A stretch of DNA of 35,224 nucleotides, from assembly GCA_002392405.1 (NCBI GenBank), contig DGGY01000048.1, positions 1 through 35,224 on the forward strand, written 5' to 3'. The notes under the pieces are model-generated. The model saw only the letters and a program-made list of their open reading frames with translations. It made no database searches and had not been told where the DNA came from. A program made the translations under genes and the position numbers. Below are positions 1 through 8,047 of the stretch, piece after piece. Position 1 is the first letter of the stretch. The number at the start of each line of letters is the position of its first letter. This DNA is from Treponema sp. UBA3862 (GTDB lineage: Bacteria > Spirochaetota > Spirochaetia > Treponematales > Treponemataceae).

Positions 1-1398
1 CGGCATCTGGATATCCATAAAGATAAGGTCCATTTCAGGAGTGCTTTTAACTGCATCTACCGCCTGCTGTCCGTCTTCTGCAAGATAAACGTCTGCACCG
101 TATTTTCTTACAAAGGTTTCGAGAAGTTTTCTGTTTACAGGGTGGTCCTCTGCAATGAGAATCTTTTTTCCTTTTGCAACCATTGAATCATCGTTCTGCT
201 CAAGGTTTAAAAGTGTATCGTCATTTGCAAGTTCAAGTTCTTCAAGTTCCTCTTCGTCATTTACAAAAGCGGAGTTCAAAAGTTCAAATACTTTTTCGCG
301 CTTAAACGGTTTGTATAGATAGCCTTTGAACCAGTCAAGCATCTTCATTTTTGCTTCACTTCTCATCTGTCCTTCAGGTACAAGAAGATAAAGTTCCGGG
401 GGCTGTTTTACGGTGCTGTTGTTGTGGATTTCACTTGCAAGATGCCAGCCGTCAAGACCGCTCATAATCATATCGATAAAGGCAATAGTAAACGGATTAT
501 TGTTTTTCTCTGCGTCTTCTATGAGCTTTATTGCAGTGTCAGGTTTATTGGTTGAGATGATGTTTTTTAATCCCGCTCCCCTTAAAATTGTAATCAGGGA
601 AGAAGCGGCCATAGGTGAGTCGTCCACGATTAAAATTTTGTGATCAGGGATGTTCAGGGCAGGGACAGTTGAGTTTAAACCGCCTGAGATGTCACTTTCT
701 GAAAGCGGAAGCTTAAACCAGAAAACAGAACCGCCTTCGGGATTTGATTCAACTCCGATTTTTCCCTTCATGATGGTTACAAGGTTTTTACTGATGGAAA
801 GTCCCAGTCCTGTTCCGCCAAAGCGCCTGTAAGTTGAAATGTCTCCCTGGTAGTAGTTTGTAAAAAGTTTTGCCTTCTGTTCGTCGTTAATGCCGATTCC
901 TGTATCTGTTACCTTAAAGAAGAGCATGTTTTTTTCTTTTTGAAGTTCGATATGGATGTAGCCCTGATTTGTAAACTTTACGGCATTTTTTAAAAGATTA
1001 AGGATAATCTGCTGGACGCGTACCGGGTCTCCTGTTACAAACTGAGGAATTGAAAAATCAATGTCGGTTATGACTTCAAGTCCGCGGTTAAAGGCTTCTA
1101 TACTGATAAGGTCAACAACCTGCTCTGTAAGTTCCGTAATGTTGAAAGGCACTGATTCAAGTTTAAAATTGCTCGAGCGGATTTTAGAAAAGTCAAGGAT
1201 GTTGTTTGCAAGGTCTAAAAGAACGTCGGCACTGAACTGAATCTGGCGGATGTATTCGCGCTGTTCCTTGTCCATGTTTGTTTCCTGGAGAAGTTCAACA
1301 GTGCCTATTATAGTCTGGATTGGTGTGCGTATTTCGTGGAGAGTACTGGCAAGATAACGGCTGGCTTCGTCTAAGGCTCCGTCTTTAGATCTTGCCAT
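1..1398 (-). CDS. Sensor-less hybrid histidine kinase with two receiver domains (3' end outside window)
   Basis: The frame is open from the ATG at 1398 to the window edge (466 codons seen). HisKA begins almost at the N-terminus: the H-box LHEIRTPIQTIIG has the phospho-His at residue 21. The HATPase follows, with N-box ILNLLKNAVKF (~131-142), G1 DTGIGI (~165-170) and G2 GTGLGLSI (~195-202). Receiver 1 starts at KILIVDDSP (~254) with acceptor Asp309 and Lys363. Receiver 2 starts at KKILIAEDHPVNRKL (~411), and the window ends at MDIQMP with Asp462 as acceptor. There is no membrane segment or PAS domain before the H-box, and a TAA codon sits directly before the ATG in frame, so no sensor was missed upstream. 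It is probably cytoplasmic and takes its input from a partner. The start lies 14 bases inside the upstream two-receiver gene, which suggests translational coupling. The kinase call is firm; the signal is unknown. Confidence 0.93.
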   Translation of the reverse strand, partial: MARSKDGALDEASRYLASTLHEIRTPIQTIIGTVELLQETNMDKEQREYIRQIQFSADVLLDLANNILDFSKIRSSNFKLESVPFNITELTEQVVDLISIEAFNRGLEVITDIDFSIPQFVTGDPVRVQQIILNLLKNAVKFTNQGYIHIELQKEKNMLFFKVTDTGIGINDEQKAKLFTNYYQGDISTYRRFGGTGLGLSISKNLVTIMKGKIGVESNPEGGSVFWFKLPLSESDISGGLNSTVPALNIPDHKILIVDDSPMAASSLITILRGAGLKNIISTNKPDTAIKLIEDAEKNNNPFTIAFIDMIMSGLDGWHLASEIHNNSTVKQPPELYLLVPEGQMRSEAKMKMLDWFKGYLYKPFKREKVFELLNSAFVNDEEELEELELANDDTLLNLEQNDDSMVAKGKKILIAEDHPVNRKLLETFVRKYGADVYLAEDGQQAVDAVKSTPEMDLIFMDIQMP

Positions 1399-2659
1399 TT
1401 AAGATTTCCATTGCTTTCTGGATAATTACTTCAGGTTTCTGAGGTTTTACAAGGTATGTTTTAGCCCCGAGAGTTAAACACTGAATAATTGCTTCTTTCT
1501 GGGCGGCCTGTGAGTAAACAATAACCGGGCTTTTAACCTGATGCTGGCGGAGTGTCTTTAAGATGTCAAAACCGCTGATTCCAGGCATAAAGATATCGAG
1601 AATAATCAGGCTGTAGTTTTTAGTGTTTGCAGCCTGAAGGAATTCTGCTCCGCTTGCAAAGAGGTCTGATTTTGCATTGATTGTCTTAAAGGAAGCTGCA
1701 AGAAGCTGGCGTACAACCGCATCATCATCAACAATGGCAACAGTAAGTTCGTCTGAAATGAGGGTGTCGTCTGCTTCAGCAGTGTTTCCTGTACCTGTGT
1801 CAGAGTAGAAGCGCATTTCAACAGAGCCTTCTTCACCGTTGTCAGTTGAAGTAAGAATCTGGTCGGAAATAAGATCCTGAATGCTTGCAGTCGGGCCGCT
1901 TTCTACGATTGAATTTAAAACCTGGCTTAAGTTTGTAACAACTTCAATTCCTGAGTATTCAGGATGACCGTCAATCAGTTCTTTAGTGAAGGAATCAAGT
2001 GAAAGAACTTTTACATTTTTGCGTTCAATACGACGGTCGGCCAGAACATTGTCAAAGAGAAGTTCAAGATTAGAGCCGTCGACAAAACTTAAGGAAAGGT
2101 CAGTCATCATGATAATGACTTTAGGGCTGTCGAGGCGGTTGTTGTCCATTAACTCAGTGAGTTTGTATTTGAGCAGGGCCATTTTTTCCCTGTTCATGCC
2201 CTGTGCCATTTCGATAAAGATGATGTTTTTGTTCAGGTGGATTTCAAGTACACACGGCGTGGTGTCCATTGAAAAAGCTGAGCGTAAGATTCGTCCGATT
2301 GACTCAAAGAAAATATCAAATTTAATCGGGCGGGTAAAATACTTAACGACACCGTATTTTAAAAGACTCTGAACCTGTTCTTTTTCGATATGAGGTCCTG
2401 AGATTATCATCGGAATATGTACGGTGTTCGGGTTAAGCTGCTTTTTTTCAAAAAAGTCCTGCATGTCTTCGATTGATTTTTCGATATCAAGTATGACAAG
2501 GTCAGGCATGTTTGAAGAAAGTTTTATAAAGGCATCTCTGTGTCCCTGTGCTGTTTCAACTTCGATATTTTCTTCTGAAAGTTTTTCGCGTAAGAATTCG
2601 CGGAACATCGGAGAGGCGTCAATAATTAAAACCTGTTTTTTTGTAACAATAGCAGCCAT
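1385..2659 (-). CDS. Response-regulator protein with two receiver domains and no output domain
   Basis: The protein has 424 aa from the ATG at 2659. The frame extends to a TTG at 2698, but neither start has a Shine-Dalgarno, and a TAAAAT box at 2667-2672 lies 7 bases before the ATG, so the ATG is preferred. The N-terminal receiver (~7-120) looks degenerate: the acidic pair reads IDASP instead of a DD pair, and the conserved Lys is Arg (TRPI), although the DLVILDIE acceptor Asp remains. A middle region (~130-270) contains VIIMMTDLSLSF and might be STAS-like. The C-terminal receiver (~305-424) is canonical: VAIVDDDA, SLIILDIFMPG and TYLVKPQ. No DNA-binding or enzymatic output domain is visible, so it probably relays phosphate or scaffolds the sensor-less kinase whose start it overlaps. 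It is divergent from the DJ-1 gene. Confidence 0.88.
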   Translation of the reverse strand: MAAIVTKKQVLIIDASPMFREFLREKLSEENIEVETAQGHRDAFIKLSSNMPDLVILDIEKSIEDMQDFFEKKQLNPNTVHIPMIISGPHIEKEQVQSLLKYGVVKYFTRPIKFDIFFESIGRILRSAFSMDTTPCVLEIHLNKNIIFIEMAQGMNREKMALLKYKLTELMDNNRLDSPKVIIMMTDLSLSFVDGSNLELLFDNVLADRRIERKNVKVLSLDSFTKELIDGHPEYSGIEVVTNLSQVLNSIVESGPTASIQDLISDQILTSTDNGEEGSVEMRFYSDTGTGNTAEADDTLISDELTVAIVDDDAVVRQLLAASFKTINAKSDLFASGAEFLQAANTKNYSLIILDIFMPGISGFDILKTLRQHQVKSPVIVYSQAAQKEAIIQCLTLGAKTYLVKPQKPEVIIQKAMEILNGKI

Positions 2660-2704
2660 TACTATAATTTTAGAATAATATTTGTGAATTTTCAACAATA
2701 AGTG

Positions 2705-2713
2705 TGATATGAT
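2705..2713 (+). promoter_or_regulatory. Extended -10 promoter of the DJ-1 gene, leaderless spacing
   Basis: TG-A-TATGAT is followed by 6 bases and then the ATG at 2720. No Shine-Dalgarno precedes the ATG. A normal start site about 7 bases after the -10 box would fall on the start codon. Confidence 0.45.
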
Positions 2714-2719
2714 ATATGT

Positions 2720-3343
2720 ATGAAGATTGCTGTTTTTTTAGCGCCGGGATTTGAAGAAATTGAAGCCCTGACCGTAGTTGATTATTTGAGGCGTGCTGAA
2801 CAGAATGTAACGACTGTCAGTGTTCCTGAAGACGGAAGTTCTGTTACAGATATAGTTGTAAAAGGCTCTCATGCAATTCCTGTTGTGGCAGATATACTCC
2901 TTAAAGATTATATAGCGCTTCTGGACGGAAAAGAGCCTGATGCCGTTTATTTTCCGGGCGGTATGCCGGGTGCAAAAAATTTAAGCGACAACCAGTTTTT
3001 ATTTCAGCTGATAACAAAAATGGCACGTAAAGGAAAGCTTGTAGCCGCAGTTTGTGCCTCTCCGGCCGTTGTTCTGGCTCCGACCGGAATCCTTGCAGAA
3101 AAGAAATGGACCTGCTACCCGGGAATGGAAAAAGAACTTGATACCTGGTGCGGAAGTGCAGTAAAAGCCCGGGAACTCATGGAAAATTCTAATCATATAA
3201 AGAATGTGCCTTTTGTCCTCGACAGTAATATCCTGACCGGAAGAGGCCCTGGAACAGCAGAACAGTTTGCAATGAAATTTGTAGAACTTACCGCAGGAGA
3301 AGAGACAGCCCGCCGGATTCACGACGGAAGCTGTCAGAGGTAG
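2720..3343 (+). CDS. DJ-1/PfpI (ThiJ/YajL) family protein
   Basis: At 207 aa this is close to the usual DJ-1 length (~190). The N-terminus FLAPGFEEIEALTVVDYLRR carries the family Glu of the active site (~16-18). VYFPGGMPGAKNL is the central loop. AAVCASPAVVLAPTGIL holds the nucleophilic-elbow Cys (~residue 111). The end, TGRGPGTAEQFAMKF, is also typical. Proteins of this family are cytoplasmic and are linked to oxidative or glyoxal stress protection; the exact reaction cannot be read from sequence. The old name 'thiazole monophosphate synthesis protein' is misleading, and no thiamine genes are nearby. It is convergent with the esterase gene at 3498-5510. Confidence 0.92.
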   Translation: MKIAVFLAPGFEEIEALTVVDYLRRAEQNVTTVSVPEDGSSVTDIVVKGSHAIPVVADILLKDYIALLDGKEPDAVYFPGGMPGAKNLSDNQFLFQLITKMARKGKLVAAVCASPAVVLAPTGILAEKKWTCYPGMEKELDTWCGSAVKARELMENSNHIKNVPFVLDSNILTGRGPGTAEQFAMKFVELTAGEETARRIHDGSCQR

Positions 3344-3360
3344 ATTTCTTTTAAAGGAAG

Positions 3361-3490
3361 GAGGACGGGCACCCCGGCACAGCCGGCCGGGCCTTGCGCG
3401 AGCACTCTCGTTGTCGTGCTCGTTTGGGTTCCGCTTAGCGCTTCATTGCTCCACTTCGTTCCGCAACGCTCTGCGCCCCTTCAGTCCCTG
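3361..3490. repeat. GC-rich intergenic island with inverted repeat
   Basis: This block between the convergent DJ-1 and esterase genes is far more GC-rich than its surroundings. It contains CCCCGG/CCGGCCGGG runs and a perfect 7-bp inverted repeat CGAGCAC (3399-3405) / GTGCTCG (3416-3422). It has no convincing coding sequence and no T-run. In style it resembles a second island at 9468-9566, though the two do not align closely by eye. It may be a dispersed intergenic repeat. Confidence 0.45.
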
Positions 3491-3497
3491 GTGCTTT

Positions 3498-5510
3498 TTA
3501 CTGAACTATTCCTTCAATAATAATGTCACCTGTCATAAGAAGCCGTCCGCTTCCGTTTGTGTCTGCGCTTTTCATGTAAGGATAAACACGAACTGTAAGG
3601 GTCTTTCCTGTAATGTTTAATCCCATGTCAGAATCAGATTTTACCTCTGTAAGGACGTCATTTGCCTTTGCGCTGGTTGCTCCGTCCTGGTCTATGGCAG
3701 TTCCCTGACCGCCCTGAACAATGGTTACAGGAGAAGAAAAATCATCCTTTGTTGAATAGAGAACATCCCATCTCATGTTGCCTGTACCGCTGGAAGCAAG
3801 GTTTAAGGTAATCTGGTTTACAAATGCGGTGCTGCTTCCGCTGCTTACCTTGTATTCAAGGTAAAGACTTTCACTTCGACTTCCAGGCCAACCTTCTTCA
3901 AGTGAAGAAGCAAAGCGTGAACGGTAAACTTTATTTACATAGTCTGCTTTTGCAGTTGAAGCAACAAGGTTGCTGGAAAGGGTTGCAGTTCCTGCAGTAA
4001 TTACTCCTTCCGGTTCTACATTTGCCGTATATAAAACGCCTTTTGAAGAATCAATCATAGGCCAGGTAACGGTAAAGTCAGTTCCCTCCGCAGCCTTCTG
4101 TTTTCCGGCTCCTGTAAGGGCGATAAGAAGTATGGTTCCGGCCGCTTTTCCGCAGGGGCTGTTTCCAAAATCTGGATTTGTTAAAGAATGGGTAATCTGA
4201 AGGTTGTAGTTGTATTCCTGAATTCCCTTTGGTTCAAAGCGTACGTACACATCATTACCGAAGTATCCTGAAGGAGTGTCAATTTCCAGACTTTTTGCAA
4301 AGCCTGTACTTTCTGAAAGGCTTACTGTGTATCCTTTTGGAGCTGTTACGGTAATTTTTCCGCCGGCTGCATTGAATGCGCTTATTTTAAATGATTTTAC
4401 CGTAGTATTTTCAGGGTAAATGCTTCCGAAATTCAGTGTGTTTGAATTAACCATTATGCGGGTATCCGGAGTAATCATATGGGAAGAAAGTTCCGGAATT
4501 TTGTCCTTTAAGCCGTTTACTGCAAGTTCAGCAATTTTTAATGCACCAGCCGCACATACGTGTGTTGTGTCGTTAGGCCAGTAAACGAATTTTTCCTTTC
4601 CTAGTGCAAGGGCAGATTCAACATAAGTTTTTGAAAGGGCAGTAAGGTCAATATAAACAGTGTCATTTTCTTCTGCGGCTTCTTCTGCTGCTTCCGGGTA
4701 GTTGCCGCGAGGGGCCGCTTCATTTTCCTTTGTGTGTGTATAGGCTTCAGTAAGGTTATGTGCGCCCTTATCGCTTATTACTCCGTCTGAACTGTAGCAG
4801 CGTACAAATGGACTGAAGATTACCGGAGTTCCCCCCAGTGCCTTAGTTTCAGTAATGTATTTTTCTATGAAGTCTTTGTAAGTTCCGTTGTCTGGCGCGG
4901 TTGCCGGGTCATAGGAATCAATAACATTGCTTTCCTTATCGTAGGTCCTTTCGGTCCAGCCTGCAGGATTTTCTTTTGCAAAGGTTGCATAGTTCATGAA
5001 TGTATCGCCGTTGCCGATGTACTTCTGGTCATTGTGGCCAAAGTTAATGAATACATAGGTTTTCTTTCCTGCGGCAGTACGTTCGCTGAGAATTGACTTT
5101 ACGCTTTCCCATCTGCCTTTTTCGTAATAGAAGGATTTTGAACTTCTTCCGCCGTTTGAAAGTGTATTGTTTACATATACACCTGTGTCAAAGAAGAACT
5201 GAAGAACCTGTCCCCAGCCTGTTTCATCTCCGTCAGCAGCTTCGTAAGTGCGCATGATGGAGTCTCCGCACATTACAATCTGAATGTCAGCGTTTTCGTC
5301 GCTTTCCGCCATTACGGTAGAAACGGGGCTTCCCGTTACATCTGTGTAAGGTTCGTCATCAGTCAGAGGTGTTACTGCAGGTGTCTGATTATTATCGGAT
5401 CCGCCTGAAGAGCCGTCAGAGCAGCCTGCAAATAATCCGGAAGAAAGAAGCATTAATGCTGTCATTAAGCAGCTTCCTTTCATCAGTTTTTTAAGAAGAG
5501 TTTTTTTCAT
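3498..5510 (-). CDS. Lipoprotein SGNH hydrolase, rhamnogalacturonan acetylesterase-like
   Basis: The protein has 670 aa. A lipoprotein signal ends in LFAGC (lipid Cys30), followed by a Ser/Gly/Asp linker. The SGNH blocks are clear: GDSIM (Ser84), NGGRSSKSF (Gly121), GHND (Asn160) and NDTTH (Asp314, His317). The layout matches rhamnogalacturonan acetylesterases of the CE12 type, which remove acetyl groups from pectin. A predicted Ig-like beta domain (~345-465) contains LNFGSIYPE and VYVRFEP. A beta-rich C-terminal domain (~490-670) may bind carbohydrate and resembles the end of the lipoprotein at 27962-29782. The ATG has a strong site (AAGGGGAAAAAA). The enzyme would be anchored at the cell surface or in the periplasm. 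The divergent LacI/AraC regulator at 5765 is the likely controller. The fold is firm; the substrate is inferred. Confidence 0.87.
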   Translation of the reverse strand: MKKTLLKKLMKGSCLMTALMLLSSGLFAGCSDGSSGGSDNNQTPAVTPLTDDEPYTDVTGSPVSTVMAESDENADIQIVMCGDSIMRTYEAADGDETGWGQVLQFFFDTGVYVNNTLSNGGRSSKSFYYEKGRWESVKSILSERTAAGKKTYVFINFGHNDQKYIGNGDTFMNYATFAKENPAGWTERTYDKESNVIDSYDPATAPDNGTYKDFIEKYITETKALGGTPVIFSPFVRCYSSDGVISDKGAHNLTEAYTHTKENEAAPRGNYPEAAEEAAEENDTVYIDLTALSKTYVESALALGKEKFVYWPNDTTHVCAAGALKIAELAVNGLKDKIPELSSHMITPDTRIMVNSNTLNFGSIYPENTTVKSFKISAFNAAGGKITVTAPKGYTVSLSESTGFAKSLEIDTPSGYFGNDVYVRFEPKGIQEYNYNLQITHSLTNPDFGNSPCGKAAGTILLIALTGAGKQKAAEGTDFTVTWPMIDSSKGVLYTANVEPEGVITAGTATLSSNLVASTAKADYVNKVYRSRFASSLEEGWPGSRSESLYLEYKVSSGSSTAFVNQITLNLASSGTGNMRWDVLYSTKDDFSSPVTIVQGGQGTAIDQDGATSAKANDVLTEVKSDSDMGLNITGKTLTVRVYPYMKSADTNGSGRLLMTGDIIIEGIVQ

Positions 5511-5608
5511 TTTTTTCCCCTTGTTTATTTTTTTTTATGAGGAAAATATAGAATTTCTTAATTGATAAAAAACGCCCTTGATTTTAATTTTTGCGTTAAA
5601 TATAACCG

Positions 5609-5622
5609 ATTTTATATAAAAT
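5609..5622. promoter_or_regulatory. 14-bp AT palindrome between esterase and regulator genes
   Basis: ATTTTATATAAAAT is a perfect palindrome in the 254-bp AT-rich divergent intergenic region. It could be an operator for the regulator at 5765, but chance is plausible in DNA this AT-rich. Nothing else in 5511-5749 could be assigned. Confidence 0.25.
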
Positions 5623-5749
5623 TTATTCAATTTTATCCTGTAAAGAGGCAGATAAATTTTTATTTCAAAATTCTGTGACTGATTTTATACAAGAAAAACC
5701 AATATTATACTTTTTTCGGCAAAATATCAGATATTTTTTTATAAAATCG

Positions 5750-5758
5750 TGCTATTAT
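5750..5758 (+). promoter_or_regulatory. Extended -10 promoter of the LacI/AraC regulator, leaderless spacing
   Basis: TG-C-TATTAT is followed by 6 bases (TGTTTT) and the ATG at 5765. There is no Shine-Dalgarno, so transcription is predicted to start at or near the start codon. Confidence 0.5.
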
Positions 5759-5764
5759 TGTTTT

Positions 5765-7966
5765 ATGGCACTAAAACTATCTGAAAGAAAGCGGTATCTG
5801 GCCGCCCGCCGGCAGGAAGGACGCAGGGTAACAATTGGATTTGCAGGTATTGCAGATTTAAGGCATTTTATTTCTCTGGAATACATTAAGGGAATGATGA
5901 AGGCCGCCTGTGACTATGACATTAATTTTATAAACATGGGTGGCGCAATAAAATATTCTCTTTTTGATGACATTAATTTTCTTTCACATTACATGAAAAA
6001 TTTTAAATTCATGAAGGCACCTTTTCTTGACGGTCTTGTAACCTGGGCGGCAACCTTAAATGAATTTATGGATGCAAAGTCCTATATCAGCCTTTTTTCT
6101 GACCTTCAGCCTCTTCCCATGGTTGATATAGGACACATGGATATACCCGGGGCTACCATGCTTAAGATAGATTCCTATTCTGCCGTAAGAAAAATGATGG
6201 AGCATCTTATAAACGTTCATCACTACAAAAGATTTGCTTTTATTGGAACAGATATTTCTGAACCCCAGAGACGCAGGCTTTATAACTATCAGCATGAGCT
6301 GGAAAGAAACGGCCTTGAAATAATCGAAGGTTCTGTAGTGATGATGAATAAAAAAATGGAAGGCCGTTATATTGATGAAGCTGCAGACATCCTGCTTTCA
6401 AGGTTTGACCTTCATGACAGGAAAAGTATTGATGTAATTGTTACTGCTTCAGATATTATTGCTGATGAAGTGATAGAAGAACTTTCCCGCCACGGAATAA
6501 ATGTTCCTGGTGATGTTGCTGTTACCGGCTTTAATAACTGGTACGAAAGCGTTGTTTCCCGTTCTCCCCTTACCACAATAGATCTGGTTTATTTTAAGCG
6601 GGGCTATGCTGCAGTAGAACAATTAATAGACAAAATCGTTAAACCCGAACTTCCGCCTGAAACCCTTTATTTTCCGGTTGACCTTGTAATACGCCAGAGC
6701 TGCGGATGCCTTGAAAACAGTGTGGAAGATGCCAGGGTGTCTGTAGATGAAAGGGAAGTCCTTTCAAATGACAGGGAATCAGAAGATTCCCTCCGGGGAA
6801 AACTTCTGGAAAGGTTAAGGGGCGTTTTTCAGTATGAAAGTATTGAAAATGTTTCCTATCTTATTGACTGTTTTTTTACGGATCTTTACGAAAAAAAAGA
6901 GCGGAGCCGCATGCTGCAGTGGTTTCAGACACTTATACAGAATTACAGAAAGGTTAAAGATTTTGACTGTGAATATTTTCAGAATGCCGTCAGTACCATG
7001 CGGAGTATTTTCCTGAATACTTTTCAGAATGAAGACAGCAGTATCATCATTCATATGGAAAACATTTTTCATCAGATGAGGGCACTTGTTTCTGTTTTTC
7101 AGAAGTATGAATCTGTTTCTGAGCGGGAAAATCCCTATCGCCTTAACAATATTTCCGGACAGGCCCTTGGATTTCTTACTGTCAGTAATCTGAATGAAGT
7201 TTATGAGGCACTGCGCTTTCAGATGGGGGAACTTGATATTCCAGGTGCTGTTCTTGTACTGAGTGAAAGGATGAGCAGAAGTTTCCCGGAGTGCAGAATC
7301 GAATATATAATTCCCCAGCCGGATGAAGAAATAAAAAAATATCTTCATACTCTTGTCAGGGAGCCCCACCTTTTTCCCAGGGATTTTTTTACAAAGGATA
7401 AGCGGTATACTGTAATGCTTGAAGTCCTTTATCACGGAGATGAATATTTTGGCTATGCATTTTTTGAAATGAAAACTCCAAACCTTGCCATTTATGATGT
7501 TCTCCGCATGCTTTTAAGCAATGCCCTTTATACAGTTTACACAAAAGAGGGCAGAATAAAGCCTCCTGCCTTTGAAATGAAGGATGAAGAGATAAATAAT
7601 CTCTTTGATGCAAAACACTTTTCCCCGGATAAAAAAATCCGTTCAAGAGTGAATGTGCAGGATATAACCGCTTATCTTAATGCCCACATAAATGAGATGA
7701 CCGATATTGATAAAATGGCGGCGCATTTTATGGTGAGCAGAAGCTTTTTAAGCAGAAAATGCAGGGAACTTACGGGGCTTTCCCTTCAGAGTCTCCATGA
7801 GAAAATAAAGATAGAACAGGCAAAAAAAATGCTTGTCTCCGGAATATATGAGCTTTCTGAAATTGCAGCTGAACTTGGGTTTAAGAACAGAAATTATTTT
7901 TCCAGCGTATTTAAAAAGAATACGGGAATAAGTCCTGTCAGGTGGCGGGGAAAACTTATGAATTGA
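5765..7966 (+). CDS. Transcriptional regulator: LacI-type sugar-sensor domain plus C-terminal AraC HTH
   Basis: The frame opens at 5675, but the first 30 codons are hydrophobic and unlike the family. The ATG at 5765 (MALKLSERKRY), placed just after a TGC-TATTAT box, is the better start and gives 733 aa. Residues ~20-315 form a periplasmic-binding-protein-like effector domain of the LacI/GalR type: VTIGFAGIADLRHF, FAFIGTDISEPQRRRLYNY, DVIVTASDIIADEV, VAVTGFNNWYES, ending at RQSCGC. A helical linker region follows (~330-620). The AraC/XylS double HTH is at ~630-730: FMVSRSFLSRKCRELTG and ISEIAAELGF-like ELSEIAAELGFKNRNYFSSV, then FKKNTGISP. There is no N-terminal LacI HTH. It is divergent from the SGNH esterase and probably senses a sugar released from plant polysaccharide. 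The effector is unknown. Confidence 0.88.
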   Translation: MALKLSERKRYLAARRQEGRRVTIGFAGIADLRHFISLEYIKGMMKAACDYDINFINMGGAIKYSLFDDINFLSHYMKNFKFMKAPFLDGLVTWAATLNEFMDAKSYISLFSDLQPLPMVDIGHMDIPGATMLKIDSYSAVRKMMEHLINVHHYKRFAFIGTDISEPQRRRLYNYQHELERNGLEIIEGSVVMMNKKMEGRYIDEAADILLSRFDLHDRKSIDVIVTASDIIADEVIEELSRHGINVPGDVAVTGFNNWYESVVSRSPLTTIDLVYFKRGYAAVEQLIDKIVKPELPPETLYFPVDLVIRQSCGCLENSVEDARVSVDEREVLSNDRESEDSLRGKLLERLRGVFQYESIENVSYLIDCFFTDLYEKKERSRMLQWFQTLIQNYRKVKDFDCEYFQNAVSTMRSIFLNTFQNEDSSIIIHMENIFHQMRALVSVFQKYESVSERENPYRLNNISGQALGFLTVSNLNEVYEALRFQMGELDIPGAVLVLSERMSRSFPECRIEYIIPQPDEEIKKYLHTLVREPHLFPRDFFTKDKRYTVMLEVLYHGDEYFGYAFFEMKTPNLAIYDVLRMLLSNALYTVYTKEGRIKPPAFEMKDEEINNLFDAKHFSPDKKIRSRVNVQDITAYLNAHINEMTDIDKMAAHFMVSRSFLSRKCRELTGLSLQSLHEKIKIEQAKKMLVSGIYELSEIAAELGFKNRNYFSSVFKKNTGISPVRWRGKLMN

Positions 7967-8002
7967 TGTCCCTGTCAGGCAGCATTTTTAAAGCGCCGTA
8001 AA

Positions 8003-8040
8003 ACAAAAAGCCCTCAGGCTTCAGTCTGAGGGCTTTTTGT
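8003..8040. terminator. Bidirectional intrinsic terminator
   Basis: A perfect 15-bp stem (8003-8017 with 8026-8040) has an 8-base loop and A/T runs at both ends. It sits between the convergent regulator and ackA genes and can serve both. Confidence 0.93.
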
Positions 8041-8047
8041 AAGAAAC

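Noticed and set aside
5675..5764. N-terminal 30-residue extension of the LacI/AraC regulator
   Set aside because: The extension is hydrophobic, has no ribosome site and overlaps the probable promoter; the ATG at 5765 is preferred.
6815..7435. 206-codon open frame on the minus strand
   Set aside because: It lies wholly antisense inside the LacI/AraC regulator, has no ribosome site and no family-like sequence; it is a shadow of the real gene.
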